Position numbers and translations under genes: made by a program. 64,000 nt of DNA, taken from contig OZ025663.1 of NCBI GenBank assembly GCA_964019335.1, positions 220,001 through 284,000 on the forward strand, in the 5' to 3' direction. Below, piece after piece: positions 38,601 to 48,012 of this stretch; within the stretch, counting starts at the first letter, position 1, and every line of letters begins with the position of its first letter. The notes beneath the pieces are model-generated. The model was not told the DNA's origin. It ran no database searches and saw nothing but the letters and a program-made list of their open reading frames with translations. The stretch comes from Diplonema japonicum. Its lineage: Eukaryota; Euglenozoa; Diplonemea; Diplonemida; Diplonemidae.

Positions 38601-38865
38601 GGATGTGTCGAGGAGGTCTCTTGCGTTCTTTTTGGAAGTACCTGCTAGGTCGTCACGTCATGTTTGTTCACTTGCTGCGCCTGGTGAGTCGTGGGAGTAC
38701 TCGCTTGAGGCTGAGTCTGCCTGGCTTCCCCCGCCCGCCACTAAAGCGAAACGTCAGAAAGATGCGCTCGTGATCCCGTCTTCTTACCCTTATGTGCAGA
38801 AGGAGATTCAAGTGAATGGGGATGTCAAGCATACAAATCACACTTCCTTCCCTACCCCATTGTAG
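35689..38865 (+). CDS. Calpain-like protein, catalytically dead, dual-lipidation start
   Basis: 1,058 residues. The start MGCTSSKEKEKE is a classic N-myristoylation plus palmitoylation signal. Residues 10-330 are low-complexity and charged, with a hydrophobic patch near 205-220 (SLLLVLLSSIVLSAV) and a coiled coil near 230-265. A calpain CysPc-like domain spans about residues 480-690: RDCKIQAGEDLRWLAMGLAL stands where active calpains have Q-G-x-L-G-D-C-W-F, so the catalytic Cys is replaced. WPLLAVKSYAKARRGF and HGTVGHFLQDVTGCP correspond to the E-K-A-Y-A-K and L-T-G regions. Later beta-rich modules (YSDYTVRTMVGVES, YVILPLIMDG, RGFTLAMRTSE) resemble C2-like calpain domains. Inactive, acylated calpain-like proteins are expanded in kinetoplastids, where they act at the membrane cytoskeleton; a similar role is inferred. 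Confidence 0.8.
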   Translation: MGCTSSKEKEKERDGGAAAAAAGTGGEPAAAPAEPPATHPEEGNPEREHRPLIPSDYNPDAPGLSDLERGRRKTLKKAFLMGQKGEPLPPDWKESEALEPEERADRQSLRNAFGRGRRSSKKGKPPSTGGSKSTTTRQPARQGGKAVPGGPPPSMVKVQGGKPSQPSTTLVKGIRGSSPPEDRSSSSSSSDTSTKSDDGENSLLLVLLSSIVLSAVCSESAMKTREAEEKEATMKRIEELEARAVEAERRAEELMKHRQPTSPLSPQSPGPRSPGVVSVMSEATTAPPNVIGQGSEESSASKSSVIHNDTDDGQLSDEVPESKKTELREGLRVYSVETSIEPAGTLYSIQNMSDFTVAVVLSFIGSENIDLKVDEIAEARGTKILTVHPPYGMEVSCEVLPSDTLKVVRVTPANEYAAWTVAVSSRWQLLTAESPARGTSEAPAVSYEVLNADSELKTLKGGGIKTATSQSLPFVDAHFRPSAKFTTETGVPSNGWRRSEKIMKKTVINALFPRDCKIQAGEDLRWLAMGLALVLDTNPDILTSVYPSLVAPNKKCKDLERVGAFEAWWCVKGWWTKILTDSYVPVNGKRPALFSDEEVWPLLAVKSYAKARRGFRSVKHGTVGHFLQDVTGCPYKRIPLSYAGNEFNTNSVHPDGDYMVLWEDLKLHLDNERVVGVSTKEHLETEMTWRGDCDVELVDLDGVRPLWSIPPDTTLPVLEYSEEGGLRLKIRNRWGWPLTKNTNGKIDTSDRWVNYSDVLNAFSSVTIGYATPGWNDVRLRLHATDGNIADTFSEVTVENDTACHVWLGSDDEKPSLLGIMVLQPTENNRYSDYTVRTMVGVESSAHVWGEVTLPRSTKPYVILPLIMDGGEQALKRGFTLAMRTSEASKGSVVFRGSKEEVVHQSELGAILQFGESKVVAEDVETGKVVSLKIWQQYRLLGCAVKNGSDYPVKLSVNFTGSAGYECVRAGPDVSRRSLAFFLEVPARSSRHVCSLAAPGESWEYSLEAESAWLPPPATKAKRQKDALVIPSSYPYVQKEIQVNGDVKHTNHTSFPTPL

Positions 38866-39119
38866 AACCTTTTTTCCCCCCCCCCTAAAAAAAATAATAG
38901 AATTTCATATACATTGTCAACTTTTTTTGTTGTTGTCCCCCTTTCCCCTCTCTGTTTTTCCTTTTTTTTTGTTAGAAAAAAAAGAAGAAAAAAAAAGAAG
39001 AAGAAGAAGAAGAAAATGTGTAGGTACAGTCGTTTTTTTTTTTTTTCTTTTATAATATTATCACGGGGAAGGGAATCTTTAAATAAAAAGGCGTGGGGAG
39101 GGGGGAGGGAAGAAAGGAG

Positions 39120-39295
39120 ATGGATGATTACCAAGCGGGTTTGCTGAGAAGTTTTAGAGGAAGGAACCACGAAGATACGAAAGCCAACAGGAACGCCGTG
39201 AAAAAATGTAGCAACATGATGACAGCTTGGTCAATGGTGGGAATACCTTACTGGTGGACTAGCAAAATGACAGGACGCCCACCGGTACCTACAAT

Positions 39296-39326
<31 letters not shown>

Positions 39327-39970
39327 CGTTGGCAACGACGGCAGCGTTTTGTGTTTTCGGGGGGTTTAGCTGTGGGGCGTTGCATGAGTCGGCACTGTAC
39401 ACAATGGGTACCAATTCACACCCTATTACATAGTATGATGGCACAATTAAAAAAAAAAAAAATACTAAATAAATAAAAAGTGGTACGGCAATTACTATAA
39501 CAGCGTCAAGCCTGCAGCTGCTGATCTTGCGGGTGCCGCCGAGCGTAGCGATCCTGACCACAGGGCCGTTGGGGGTCTTCGGTGCAGCGGCTGTCCTCCT
39601 GGCAGAGAGCTACACACGACACAACTTAAATGAACGATTCGAAAAACTTGACGAAAGACAAGCTCCTGTCAGTTCTGTCCGCCCCGAAGACCGGCACCTC
39701 TACTCCCTCTACCGGCGTGCCGTTCGCGAGCCTCAAACAACAGCACAGCAACAAACACAGAAACCCCACATAGACGACTTCCGAAATGAAGCTGGGCAGA
39801 TTGACAGGACTGCGTTCGCCAAGGCCTACTCCGAACATATATGGGGCCCCTTTAAGCTTGACATCTCCCAGTTCGTGACCGACTCGACGAAGCTGCCCGA
39901 GTACGACCCTCACAAAGAGATCGAGAAAATGAACAACATTGTGGAAAAATACCGGAACAAAGATGAATGA
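39120..39970 (+). CDS. Unknown three-exon membrane protein
   Basis: 242 residues after splicing. Exons are 39120-39284, 39323-39396 and 39481-39970. Intron 1 is 38 bases (CCG|GTACCT...AAAAAG, phase 0) and intron 2 is 84 bases (CT|GTACAC...AAAAAG, phase 2). The joined frame gives GIPYWWTSKMTGRPP, then a Gly/Ala-rich hydrophobic segment with GGFSCGALHESAL, a second (SLQLLILRVPPSVAILTTG) and a third (GVFGAAAVLLAES), followed by a hydrophilic tail with FAKAYSEHIWGPFKLD. Without splicing only poly-Lys-interrupted fragments are seen. No family recognised; a mitochondrial inner-membrane or import-type protein is one possibility. Confidence 0.6.
39285..39322 (+). other. Cis-intron 1 of three-exon membrane protein gene
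   Basis: 38 bases, almost wholly A-run between a GTACCT donor and AAAG acceptor; one of the shortest candidate introns here. Confidence 0.55.
39397..39480 (+). other. Cis-intron 2 of three-exon membrane protein gene
   Basis: 84 bases, GTACAC donor, A-rich end with AAAAAG acceptor, phase 2; it restores an open frame into the last exon. Confidence 0.5.
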
Positions 39971-40107
39971 TAGAATGAGAAAAAGAAAATGATATCAAAA
40001 AAAAAAAAAAAAAAAAAAAAAGTGCTATCCCTATCTCATTCTTTTCTGTTCTCTTTTGTGCCGGGTTACTAAAAACATTAAAAAAAAAAGGGGGAGGGGG
40101 AGGGAAT

Positions 40108-42657
40108 ATGGCAGCCCTCCCAGCTGCCCAGGGGGGCATCCCCCCTGCATGTGGTCTACTCATTGTCGATCACGGCAGTAGGCGGTCCAACAGTAACGAG
40201 CAGCTAGTCGCCATCCGCGACATGGTACGGTCTCTCACGAAGTCCGACCCCCGCGTGCAAGACGTTGCCCATGCGCACATGGAGATCGCAGACCCCTCCA
40301 TCGAGGAGACGGTGGCAAGGCTGAAGCGTAAAGGTGCTAAGAACATCCACGTCCTCCCTTACTTCCTCTCAAGAGGCAGGCACGTCGCTGTCGATATCCC
40401 GAGCCTCGTGAAGGCTGCGTGCAAGAAGTACGCCGTCCCGTATAAGATCGCACCCGCACTGGGGCCGCATCCCGACTTGTCCCAGCTTCTCCTGACGCGT
40501 GCAAATGCAAGGAGCGGCACCCCCCTCATCGTCGTCGACCATGGCAGCAAACGTCCGCAGAGTAACAAGCAGCTCTTATCCGTTGTGGACGGCGTCCGTC
40601 GGCTTGTCCTCGGGCGCAACAAGGTGCACCACGCGCACATGGAGATCGCGCCCCCGTCTATCGAGGACAGCGTGCGGAAAATCGCGCGGGGCGGCGGGAA
40701 ATCTGTACACGTTTTGCCTTACTTCCTAAGCCCCGGACGGCACACTACAACAGATATCCCCGCCCTTGTGAAGGCAAGTGCTGTGAAGTATAACCTTCAC
40801 CACACAATGTCCCCTCCCCTCGGCCCGCACCCCATTCTGGCCAGGCTCCTCCTCAAGCAAGCATTTCCCAACTACACACCACCCGCACTTAAAAAAGGCG
40901 ATTGGCGCTCCCGCCACGGTCCCGAATCAGCATACCCCACGCAGCCTAAAGAGCAGCGCATCCTGAGAACCCTTTTTCGTGAACTCACCGCTAAGCCCGC
41001 CGACAGCATGCGTATTGCAGTAGGCTTGACAGCCATGATCGCGTCAAAGGACCTGGGGGTGCGCAGCGCTGTGGCGCTAAGGGATGCGGTGGACAGTGTG
41101 AAGAAGGAGAACACGCCTGTGGAGCACTTGATGCGGTACATGGGATACAAGGTCGCAGCGTCGTTACTGCAAGAGTCGAAGGATTTAATTTTCGGCCCTG
41201 TGGCGCAGAGCGTGCGGAGACGGGTGATGCGGAAGGGGTACGAGAAGCTGCAGAGCTTGGACCATGAGTTCCTCTCGGCACGATCACATGGGTCGCTGAC
41301 GAGGGTGTTGCAGAGGGGGGAAAGGGCGCTGGACAGGGTGGGGGCTATTCTTGTATTTCAGTTCATACCGACATTCGTGGAGCTGCTAATGGTGAGCCGG
41401 GCTTTGAGGAGCGTGGGTCCGCAGTACGCAGCGCGCACACTAACAATGGCAGGGGTCTACGGGCTGTGGTCCGTCCCGTCTACACACTTCAGAGCGAAGT
41501 TCAAAAAGGTGATGAACCACTCCGAAGACCTTTCCGCGGTGCGTGCCACCGATGCACTGCAGAACCACGAGCTCGTGAAGCTTGAAGGAACCCGTCGTGA
41601 CGAGGTCAAGAAGTTCGATGCAGCACAGCAGCTGTACTCCACAGCCTCACTCAACCAGCAACGATGCCTTGCGGCAATCAGAACCGGCCAGAGACTCGTC
41701 TTCGCGGGTTCCCTGTCATCACTCATGGCCCTCGCAGCTACGGGCGTCACAACAGGCGACATCACCCTAGGGGATCTGCTGCTCACGAAGACCCTCATGA
41801 CGCAGCTCACAAGACCTATGGAGCTGCTGGGCGCATATTACAGAGAGCTTCAGTCGGGCATCGCGGATTTGAGACAGTTGTTCACATTTATCCGACAGCA
41901 GCCGAGCATCGTGGACGGTCCGTTGAAAGACCTTCCCGAAGGGAGCCCGGTGCTGAAGCTGAAGAATGTGAGTTATAAATACCCGAAGAACGAAGATAGG
42001 AGCTTGAAAAATGTTAGTTTGGAGTGCAAGGCGGGTGAAGTCATCGCTGTAGTGGGGGAGTCGGGGAGTGGGAAGACCACCCTGACAAGGCTGATCCCAC
42101 GGTTAGTGGACCCATGCGAGGGGAGCGTGGAGGTGAATGGGGTGGACGTGAAGCGAGTTGTTGTAGAAGGGTTGAGGAAGAAGATCAGTGTGATCCCCCA
42201 AGGGAACACCTACATGAGGGACACGATACGTAACAACATCTGCTACGGGTTGGGAGAACAGAACAATGAAACACTTCTCGCCGCTGTCAAGAAAGCTGCC
42301 CTCGAGCCCGTCATTAAAAAAACCGGCCTGAGCGAGAACATGATGTCCCTTTCAGGAGGGGAACGACAGCGTGTCGCGCTCGCGCGCTCCTTCCTTAAAA
42401 ACGCTCCTTTGGTCGTTCTGGACGAGCCGACCTCTTCTCTCGACAAGCCCTCCACGGCAAAGGTGTTTTCCTCCCTCCTTAACGCACGGTCCGCCAACAA
42501 GGCGACCGTCATCATCGCGCACCACCTCCCAAACCCGCATCTCCTTACGAGAATTTACGTGTTGAAAAAGGGCCGCATCATCGCTGAAGGGACCCACGCA
42601 CATCTAATGAAGACATGCGAGCATTACAAACAACTAAGGTCGTTGAGCCTGACATAA
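40108..42657 (+). CDS. Fusion: two CbiX/SirB sirohydrochlorin chelatase domains + ATM1-type ABC half-transporter
   Basis: 849 residues in one uninterrupted frame. Domain 1 (about 15-130) and domain 2 (about 137-255) are CbiX/SirB-type chelatases that insert Fe or Co into sirohydrochlorin. Each has a DHGS motif (His22, His145) and PYFLS-x-GRH-x-x-x-DIP (His92, His212), so both candidate metal-binding His pairs are kept. HAHMEIA follows in each copy. Residues about 285-620 match the six-helix region of ATM1/ABCB7: KDLGVRSAVALRDAVDSV, SHGSLTRVLQRGERALDRVG, FQFIPTFVELLMVS, HFRAKFKKVMN, LGAYYRELQSGIADLRQLF. The NBD has Walker A GESGSGKTT (residue 650), IPQGNTYMRDTI (Q-loop), LSGGERQRVALAR, Walker B VVLDEPTSSLD and the IIAHHL switch, all intact. 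ATM1 proteins export a glutathione/sulfur species from mitochondria. No presequence is evident, and the chelatase pair occupies the N-terminus. Confidence 0.92.
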   Translation: MAALPAAQGGIPPACGLLIVDHGSRRSNSNEQLVAIRDMVRSLTKSDPRVQDVAHAHMEIADPSIEETVARLKRKGAKNIHVLPYFLSRGRHVAVDIPSLVKAACKKYAVPYKIAPALGPHPDLSQLLLTRANARSGTPLIVVDHGSKRPQSNKQLLSVVDGVRRLVLGRNKVHHAHMEIAPPSIEDSVRKIARGGGKSVHVLPYFLSPGRHTTTDIPALVKASAVKYNLHHTMSPPLGPHPILARLLLKQAFPNYTPPALKKGDWRSRHGPESAYPTQPKEQRILRTLFRELTAKPADSMRIAVGLTAMIASKDLGVRSAVALRDAVDSVKKENTPVEHLMRYMGYKVAASLLQESKDLIFGPVAQSVRRRVMRKGYEKLQSLDHEFLSARSHGSLTRVLQRGERALDRVGAILVFQFIPTFVELLMVSRALRSVGPQYAARTLTMAGVYGLWSVPSTHFRAKFKKVMNHSEDLSAVRATDALQNHELVKLEGTRRDEVKKFDAAQQLYSTASLNQQRCLAAIRTGQRLVFAGSLSSLMALAATGVTTGDITLGDLLLTKTLMTQLTRPMELLGAYYRELQSGIADLRQLFTFIRQQPSIVDGPLKDLPEGSPVLKLKNVSYKYPKNEDRSLKNVSLECKAGEVIAVVGESGSGKTTLTRLIPRLVDPCEGSVEVNGVDVKRVVVEGLRKKISVIPQGNTYMRDTIRNNICYGLGEQNNETLLAAVKKAALEPVIKKTGLSENMMSLSGGERQRVALARSFLKNAPLVVLDEPTSSLDKPSTAKVFSSLLNARSANKATVIIAHHLPNPHLLTRIYVLKKGRIIAEGTHAHLMKTCEHYKQLRSLSLT

Positions 42658-42751
42658 GAAAGCAAGTCTTATTTTTTTTTTTCCCCCCCGCCCCTCCCTC
42701 TCCTTATTTCCCAGTCATATACAAATACAGTACAAAGGAGTGGACCGATTC

Positions 42752-44602
42752 ATGGGATGCTGTGCATCTACCAGCCTCGAAGGGGACTGGGAGTCGGAGG
42801 AGGATGAGGTCGGGAGGTTGATAAAGGATCGTGACGCGTCTGGAAACCCTATCAAAATAGGACTGTATCTAGAAGCAGTGGGCCTGCTATGGGGAGAGGG
42901 CGTGTCAAAGCTCGACTGCTTCGCTGTAGTCTTCGATGTGGTTGACGGGAAGGAGTCCATTGTAGGCCGAACAGAGACGAAGTACGACACGAAAAACCCT
43001 TCATGGGAAAACCCGGTTCAAATAGTGTACAAGTTCGAGGAGGTGCAGAACCTCATTGTCAGGATCTACGACGAGCAATCAAAAATCGGAGTTCTGTCCG
43101 ACCAGGTGTTCATCGGCGAGTTTGAAACAGAAGTAGCTACCATTTGGAACGAAACCCCGTGTGAAGAGGACATTGTGAATACATCTGAAAACCGATTAAT
43201 CGGGACTGCACGGATAACCGCGGAAGAGGTTCGACCAGAAGCCGTTCCGGAAGAACTAGTTGCTGACTTCCGAGCTGTTAACCTAGACAGTTCCATCGTT
43301 GGAACGTGCACGCCGTTCCTGGCCATCTCGAGGGTTATCGACCAAGAACTCGTTCCAATTGCTCGAACCGAGCACCGTCCGATAACCGAGAAAAAATCCA
43401 AAAAAGAAGCGTCCATCGTCGAGTGGTCATCGCTGCACGTTAAAGTCGATCGGCTATGCAAAGGCGACTACCACGCTTTGTTAGTCATTGAAGTCTACAA
43501 CTACGGCAGCAACAGGCATCATTTAATAGGGTCGTGCCGGACAACACTGTCTGAACTGTTGTCAAAGGGATACACAGAATACGAGCTTGTAAATGTGATA
43601 CGGCAGATCAACCCTGAATACAAAAACAGCGGTATTTTAAAAGTCGATTCTGTTCGTGTTGAAAAATGCCATTCTTTTCTAGACTTTGTGCGTGGGGGTT
43701 TCGACATCAACCTCACCGTAGCCATCGACTTCACATTGTCAAACAAAGATTTCGACAATGAAAAATCGCTTCATTACAGACGATCGACAAACAAGACGAA
43801 TGAATACATGTCCGCAATCCAAGCCGTGGGAAGCGTGATGTGTTGTTACGACCGGGATCAACAGTTCCCCGTGTACGGGTTTGGGGCTAGGTTACCTCCC
43901 AACCGAAAGATTTCTCATTGCTTCCCTTGCACGATGATGCCCAACAGCGTCGAAGTGTCCGGTCTAGACGGCATCGCAGAAATATACTGGTCCTGTTTGA
44001 AAGAAGTCGATCCAATTGAACCGACAAACATGGCTCCTGTTATACGGGAGGTCAACAATGTCGCCAAGCAGAAAATGGAACAAGGCGAGCTATCCTATCA
44101 GGTGTTGTTGATTATTACAGATGGTGCAATATCGGATATGAGGCAGACGGTGGATTCGATAGTGCAGGCCTCTCATCAGCCAGTGTCGATTCTGATCGTA
44201 GGGGTGGGGAATGGTGACGATTTTTCCAAGATGGACATCCTTGATGCTGATAATGTTCCTCTGGTAAGTTCGGACAACGAGATTATGAAGAGGGACATCG
44301 TGGGATTTGTTCCGTTTAAAAATTATAAAGATATGGATCCTGATGTTCTTGCGAGAGAGTGTCTTAAAGAAATCCCGAGGCAGTTTACAACTTGGACTCG
44401 GCAGAATAGAATACAACTGCCTGAACGCGCGCCAGAGAGGGAGAGTCGAAACCAGAAATTGAAAAAAGCTGAGAGAGAGGAGCGGAGGATGACCCGGCAC
44501 ATGACGAGCGACAACATCGACGGTCTACCCGAACAGGAGATTCTTCAGATGCGTTCGAAAAAATCCTTCAAGGAAAAGATTCAGGAGAAGATTGGGGGGA
44601 AG

Positions 44603-44640
<38 letters not shown>

Positions 44641-44869
44641 GCAGCAACAGCCATCTTTGACGGACGATTTGAGCAGCAGTCTCAGCGCACCGCTGTCTAA
44701 ACCATTGCTTGAGGAGCATCAGAAGAACCTCCCGCCTTTATCGCAGCCCTTGACATCTTCTAAAACAACCACCTCGACTGCACTGTTTAACAGCAGGCCT
44801 AACCTTAGCGAGCTTTCGTCGCCTGTACCTTTCCCTGTCCCTTCGGACGTCAATTACCAGTTGCTTTGA
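42752..44869 (+). CDS. Copine (C2-C2-vWA) with poly-Gln tail
   Basis: 705 residues from ATG 42752, chosen over 42740 because it gives MGCCASTS, an N-myristoylation/palmitoylation start like plant copines. Copines bind membranes in a Ca-dependent way. C2A covers about residues 30-170 (TKYDTKNPSWENPV, LIVRIYDEQSK) and C2B about 210-320 (LHVKVDRLCKGD, LVIEVYNYGSNRHH, LIGSCRTTLSELL). The vWA/copine domain starts near residue 320 with VAIDFTLSNKD (MIDAS D-x-T-x-S-N) and continues with QFPVYGFGARLPP, SYQVLLIITDGAISDM and ILIVGVGNGDDFSKMDILD. The tail is basic, then a Gln run encoded at about 44603-44649 and a Pro/Ser-rich end. Several C2 Asp ligands are not obvious, so Ca-binding of C2A is uncertain. 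Confidence 0.92.
44603..44650 (+). repeat. Coding CAG/CAA repeat in copine
   Basis: Sixteen or so consecutive Gln codons, CAG with interspersed CAA, in the C-terminal tail. Confidence 0.9.
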
Positions 44870-44961
44870 TTTTTTTTATTTTTTATTTATTTTTTTTTTT
44901 TTTTGCTGGAAACAAGTATACAAACTTTTGAAACGGGCTTGCACAAAACAACAAATCAGTT

Positions 44962-45004
<43 letters not shown>

Positions 45005-45063
45005 CTTCTTCTTTTCTTGATAGATTGCATTTCCCCCCTTCCTCTTTCACTCCGTACAATATC

Positions 45064-45098
<35 letters not shown>

Positions 45099-45104
45099 TC
45101 GTTA
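44870..45104. other. T-run spacer before LINE
   Basis: Two very long T-runs (about 44965-45004 and 45065-45096) flank a short patch. The LINE sequence begins immediately after the second. Confidence 0.6.
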
Positions 45105-46165
45105 GATCACAGACCTATTACTGTATCGAGCGCATTCTATCGGCTCTGGGCTGGCGCACGACTACCAGCCATCCTCGAATGGCAAGAGGAGTGGATTACT
45201 CCGCTCCAATTCGGCTTCAGACCGGAACACAGCACAGATGACCTCATCGCGAAGGTCTGCACCAGTGTGGAGTTGGCAAAAGTATCTGGCAACCACCTTT
45301 GGGGTCTCTCGGTCGACTTCAAGAAATGCTTTGACTCTGTCCCCCACGCACTCACGTTCGAACTGGTCAATCGGTTAGGCCTAAGCCAGCTCATCCTGAG
45401 ACCGATCAAGGCCATCTACTCTGACCTAATCCGCCGCCTACGCTTCCCCGTGGGAGTAGGTGCTCCATTCCGAACCACGAATGGAATACTCCAGGGATGC
45501 CCGATCTCGCCCGTTTTCATCAACGCAATCCTTGCCATCTTCACCAAGAAATGTACGGCAAATCCAAGAAACGCACACCCAGTGTCATATGCAGACGACC
45601 TTAACTTCACGTCAATTACCTCGGAGGCCGCGGTTCAGCGTTCCGTAAATCTACTAGGCAGCCTTTGCAAGCTCACGGGGATGACCGTACACCCGAAGAA
45701 GACCAGGTCATTTGGAACGAAACCCAAATACCGGGGGAATGTGAAGTTGAACGGAGAGACCTTTGCCACGACCAGTAGTCTGCAAATCTTAGGGGTACAA
45801 ATCTACTTCCAGCCGAGCAGGAGGGATAACTCGAGGGTCCACAAAGCCCTGGCCGAAATAGAACGCCTCGCCTCAACTAGGCTATACCACGATCGCAAGG
45901 TACGGATCATCGCAGAGAACATCCTGCCATCCGCCTTCTACGGCATCCTGTTCGACCCGATCCCGGACTCTTGGCTGGAGAAATTGAAGAAGCGGATCAC
46001 TCTTTGCGTCTGGGGTGCCCGCAACCCAATGCGCTCCTCCAGCGCCCTATTGCCCATAAGGGACACACCCTGGACCCGTAATCTACTGCGATCTACAAGG
46101 CCATCTCTACTCTGGGACGACTTTGCACACGACATTCGAACAAGTCCCTTTTCATATCATGCTGG
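45105..46165 (+). pseudogene. LINE reverse transcriptase domain (broken)
   Basis: Recognisable RT motifs in order: FGFRPEHSTDDLI, LSVDFKKCFDSVPH (catalytic Asp of motif A), GILQGCPISPVF (motif B), VSYADDLNFTS (Y-A-D-D box, motif C), KLTGMTVHPKKTRSFG and LQILGVQIY (motifs D-E). The thumb follows. The frame closes off with unrelated residues after 46165 because of the frameshift. Confidence 0.85.
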
Positions 46166-47389
46166 GAAGCGTACAGGAGAGCAAGGGATCAAGGCTCTCC
46201 ATCATTTCCGATGGGACCATTTGCCAATGCAGACCTATGGCTCCGAGAAATAGGGTCAAGGTGGAAGGACTTCCAGACGAAGATACTACCGCAAGGCAAA
46301 CAGCTCCTGAAACACGAGATCAGGACGCTGCTGAAAGCCAAACTACGTGAGGATCTGGCCGAAGAGCGAGACACCTACCAGGGGGTCGAAACAGGCATTG
46401 ACGAGGAGAAAACGAACTTCCTCCACAACGAGGTGACGACCACCAACCCACAGAAAGCAAGGAGGATACTTTGTGCCATTGCGGGCGCGATGCTTCCCCT
46501 ACACCCCAGAGCTTACGGCGACATGAACGGCTCACATACGAAATGCCTGGGGTGTGGCACACCATATAACATTGGGAACGGGACCAGCTCCCTACTACAA
46601 CATACGATCTGGCAATGCCCAGCGCACGCCGACTGCAGAACGACCAACACTGACCGCATTCGGCTGGTGCAAGACCACGTCAGCTGGCCAAGCTGCGCCC
46701 GACTACACGGCATTATTACCTCTGATATGGACATAAGCCTGACAAGTGTCAAGGAACTACACCTGATGTTTGCGGAAATTGCGGGGAAACTCGAGAGCCT
46801 GCACACCGAGAAGCAGGTCAGATACGACAATCTGCACTTCTGGAAAAGACCATTCCAACCGGGAAACCTATTAGAACCGAAACCCCTCATTTGGTATCAC
46901 AAGCACGGGCTGGGGAAGAAGTACTTCCCGGGGCTGATCCCGTTTGTCCTCAAATGGCTGAGTGCCCTGAAATGGGGCAAGGATGGAGGGCAAGTGTCCA
47001 AGGCGGAGCTTGCTGTCGACTTCATAGCAACGGAGAGAATCCATATGGGTGGTGAAGACCTGGCATGCTGGGCTAGGAAAATCGGAAGAATCCTCAACGT
47101 CCTGGACAGGGCACACAGAACAGGAACGGGGAATCACCTGATTCCAGCAGAAACTAAGAAGTCAGTACACTCACTGCGTACCCTGGGGCTCCACAGCCAT
47201 TCCATCATTGGATACTCCACTCGTCCGGTCTTCGCGTCCCCGAAGGCAACCCACCCGATCCTAGAGGAGCAACTGCGAACGCATTGCATCCTCAACAACT
47301 CGCTAGTCGGTTTCACGCCCAAGCTGCTGATGAGATACTACGACGGGCCTAAGGCACTACCACGACAGAAGGGATCAAACACTAGATGA
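46166..47389 (+). pseudogene. LINE C-terminal region with CCHC-like zinc motif
   Basis: Continues the LINE in another frame. It contains CLGCGTPYNIGNG followed by H and CPAH, a C-x2-C...H...C zinc motif usual near the C-terminus of non-LTR ORF2 proteins. The conserved tail WLSALKW/KAELAVDF/IGYSTRPVF is shared with the fragment at 32.1 kb. The frame closes at TGA-adjacent AACACTAGATGAG (TAG at 47387-47389). Confidence 0.8.
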
Positions 47390-47827
47390 GTTGATTGTCG
47401 TTAGGCGATCCTGTCACATACTGCAGGTTCCCCTTCAAAGACATCTTTTTTTTTTTTTTTTTTGCCAAACAATAGGGGTGGGGGAACAATAGGGGGAACG
47501 TTATGGACTTCTCCAGGTTTCTCCCCCCCCCCCCCCCGCACGAATAAAATTACGGCCGGTTCTTTTTTTTGTGGTGAACCGTTGCTAACCACTTCGTTTC
47601 CTATCATAGTGAATTCTTCTTTTCTTTGGTGGTTGTTTGTTGTTAGTACGATTATTCTGTTCCTTGAAAGAGAATAGAAAGAAAGGGGGAAAAAAAAAAG
47701 AACTGGCAGGAGGGAGAGAGAAAGAAGGAGAGAGGAGCAGCCTTTTTTTTTTGTTGCTATTGTTGTTGTTACTTTCTTTGTTTCTCCTCAAATACCCCCC
47801 CCCCCCCCCCCCCCCCCAGGCAAAGCT
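47390..47827. other. Non-coding downstream of LINE
   Basis: Holds a diverged copy of the 65-bp dispersed motif (about 47497-47568; GACTTCTCCAGGTTTCTCC) and the phrase ATCATAGTGAATTCTT at about 47602, then G/A and C runs. No gene. Confidence 0.5.
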
Positions 47828-48012
47828 GTGAAACGATACGCGTTTTCGCATCATTTTCGCAAATTTTCGCAGTGCGGAAATATGCGAAAACAGTACAAAC
47901 TAGGTGAAAACTATCACTGCTCCCGTCGTCCTTCCTGTCCTCGACCTTCCTCAAAAAACCAAAGGATCACACTGCGAAAATATGATGCGAAAACCCGATT
48001 CGCATCGCTACT
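47828..48012. mobile_element. Small foldback element
   Basis: Left arm contains GCGTTTTCGCATCATTTTCG and AATTTTCGCAGTG. The right arm contains the inverse, CACTGCGAAAATATGATGCG followed by AAAAC and CGATTCGCATCGC. About 185 bases with a non-coding centre. Confidence 0.6.

Larger units (their letters stand above)
45105..47389 (+). mobile_element. 5'-truncated, frameshifted non-LTR retrotransposon (LINE)
   Basis: Begins inside the reverse transcriptase domain just after a T-run and runs through the end of the ORF2-like frame. Endonuclease and first RT motifs are missing. One frame change occurs near 46150-46170, so it cannot make an intact protein. A fragment of a related element lies at 32141-32833. 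Confidence 0.85.
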
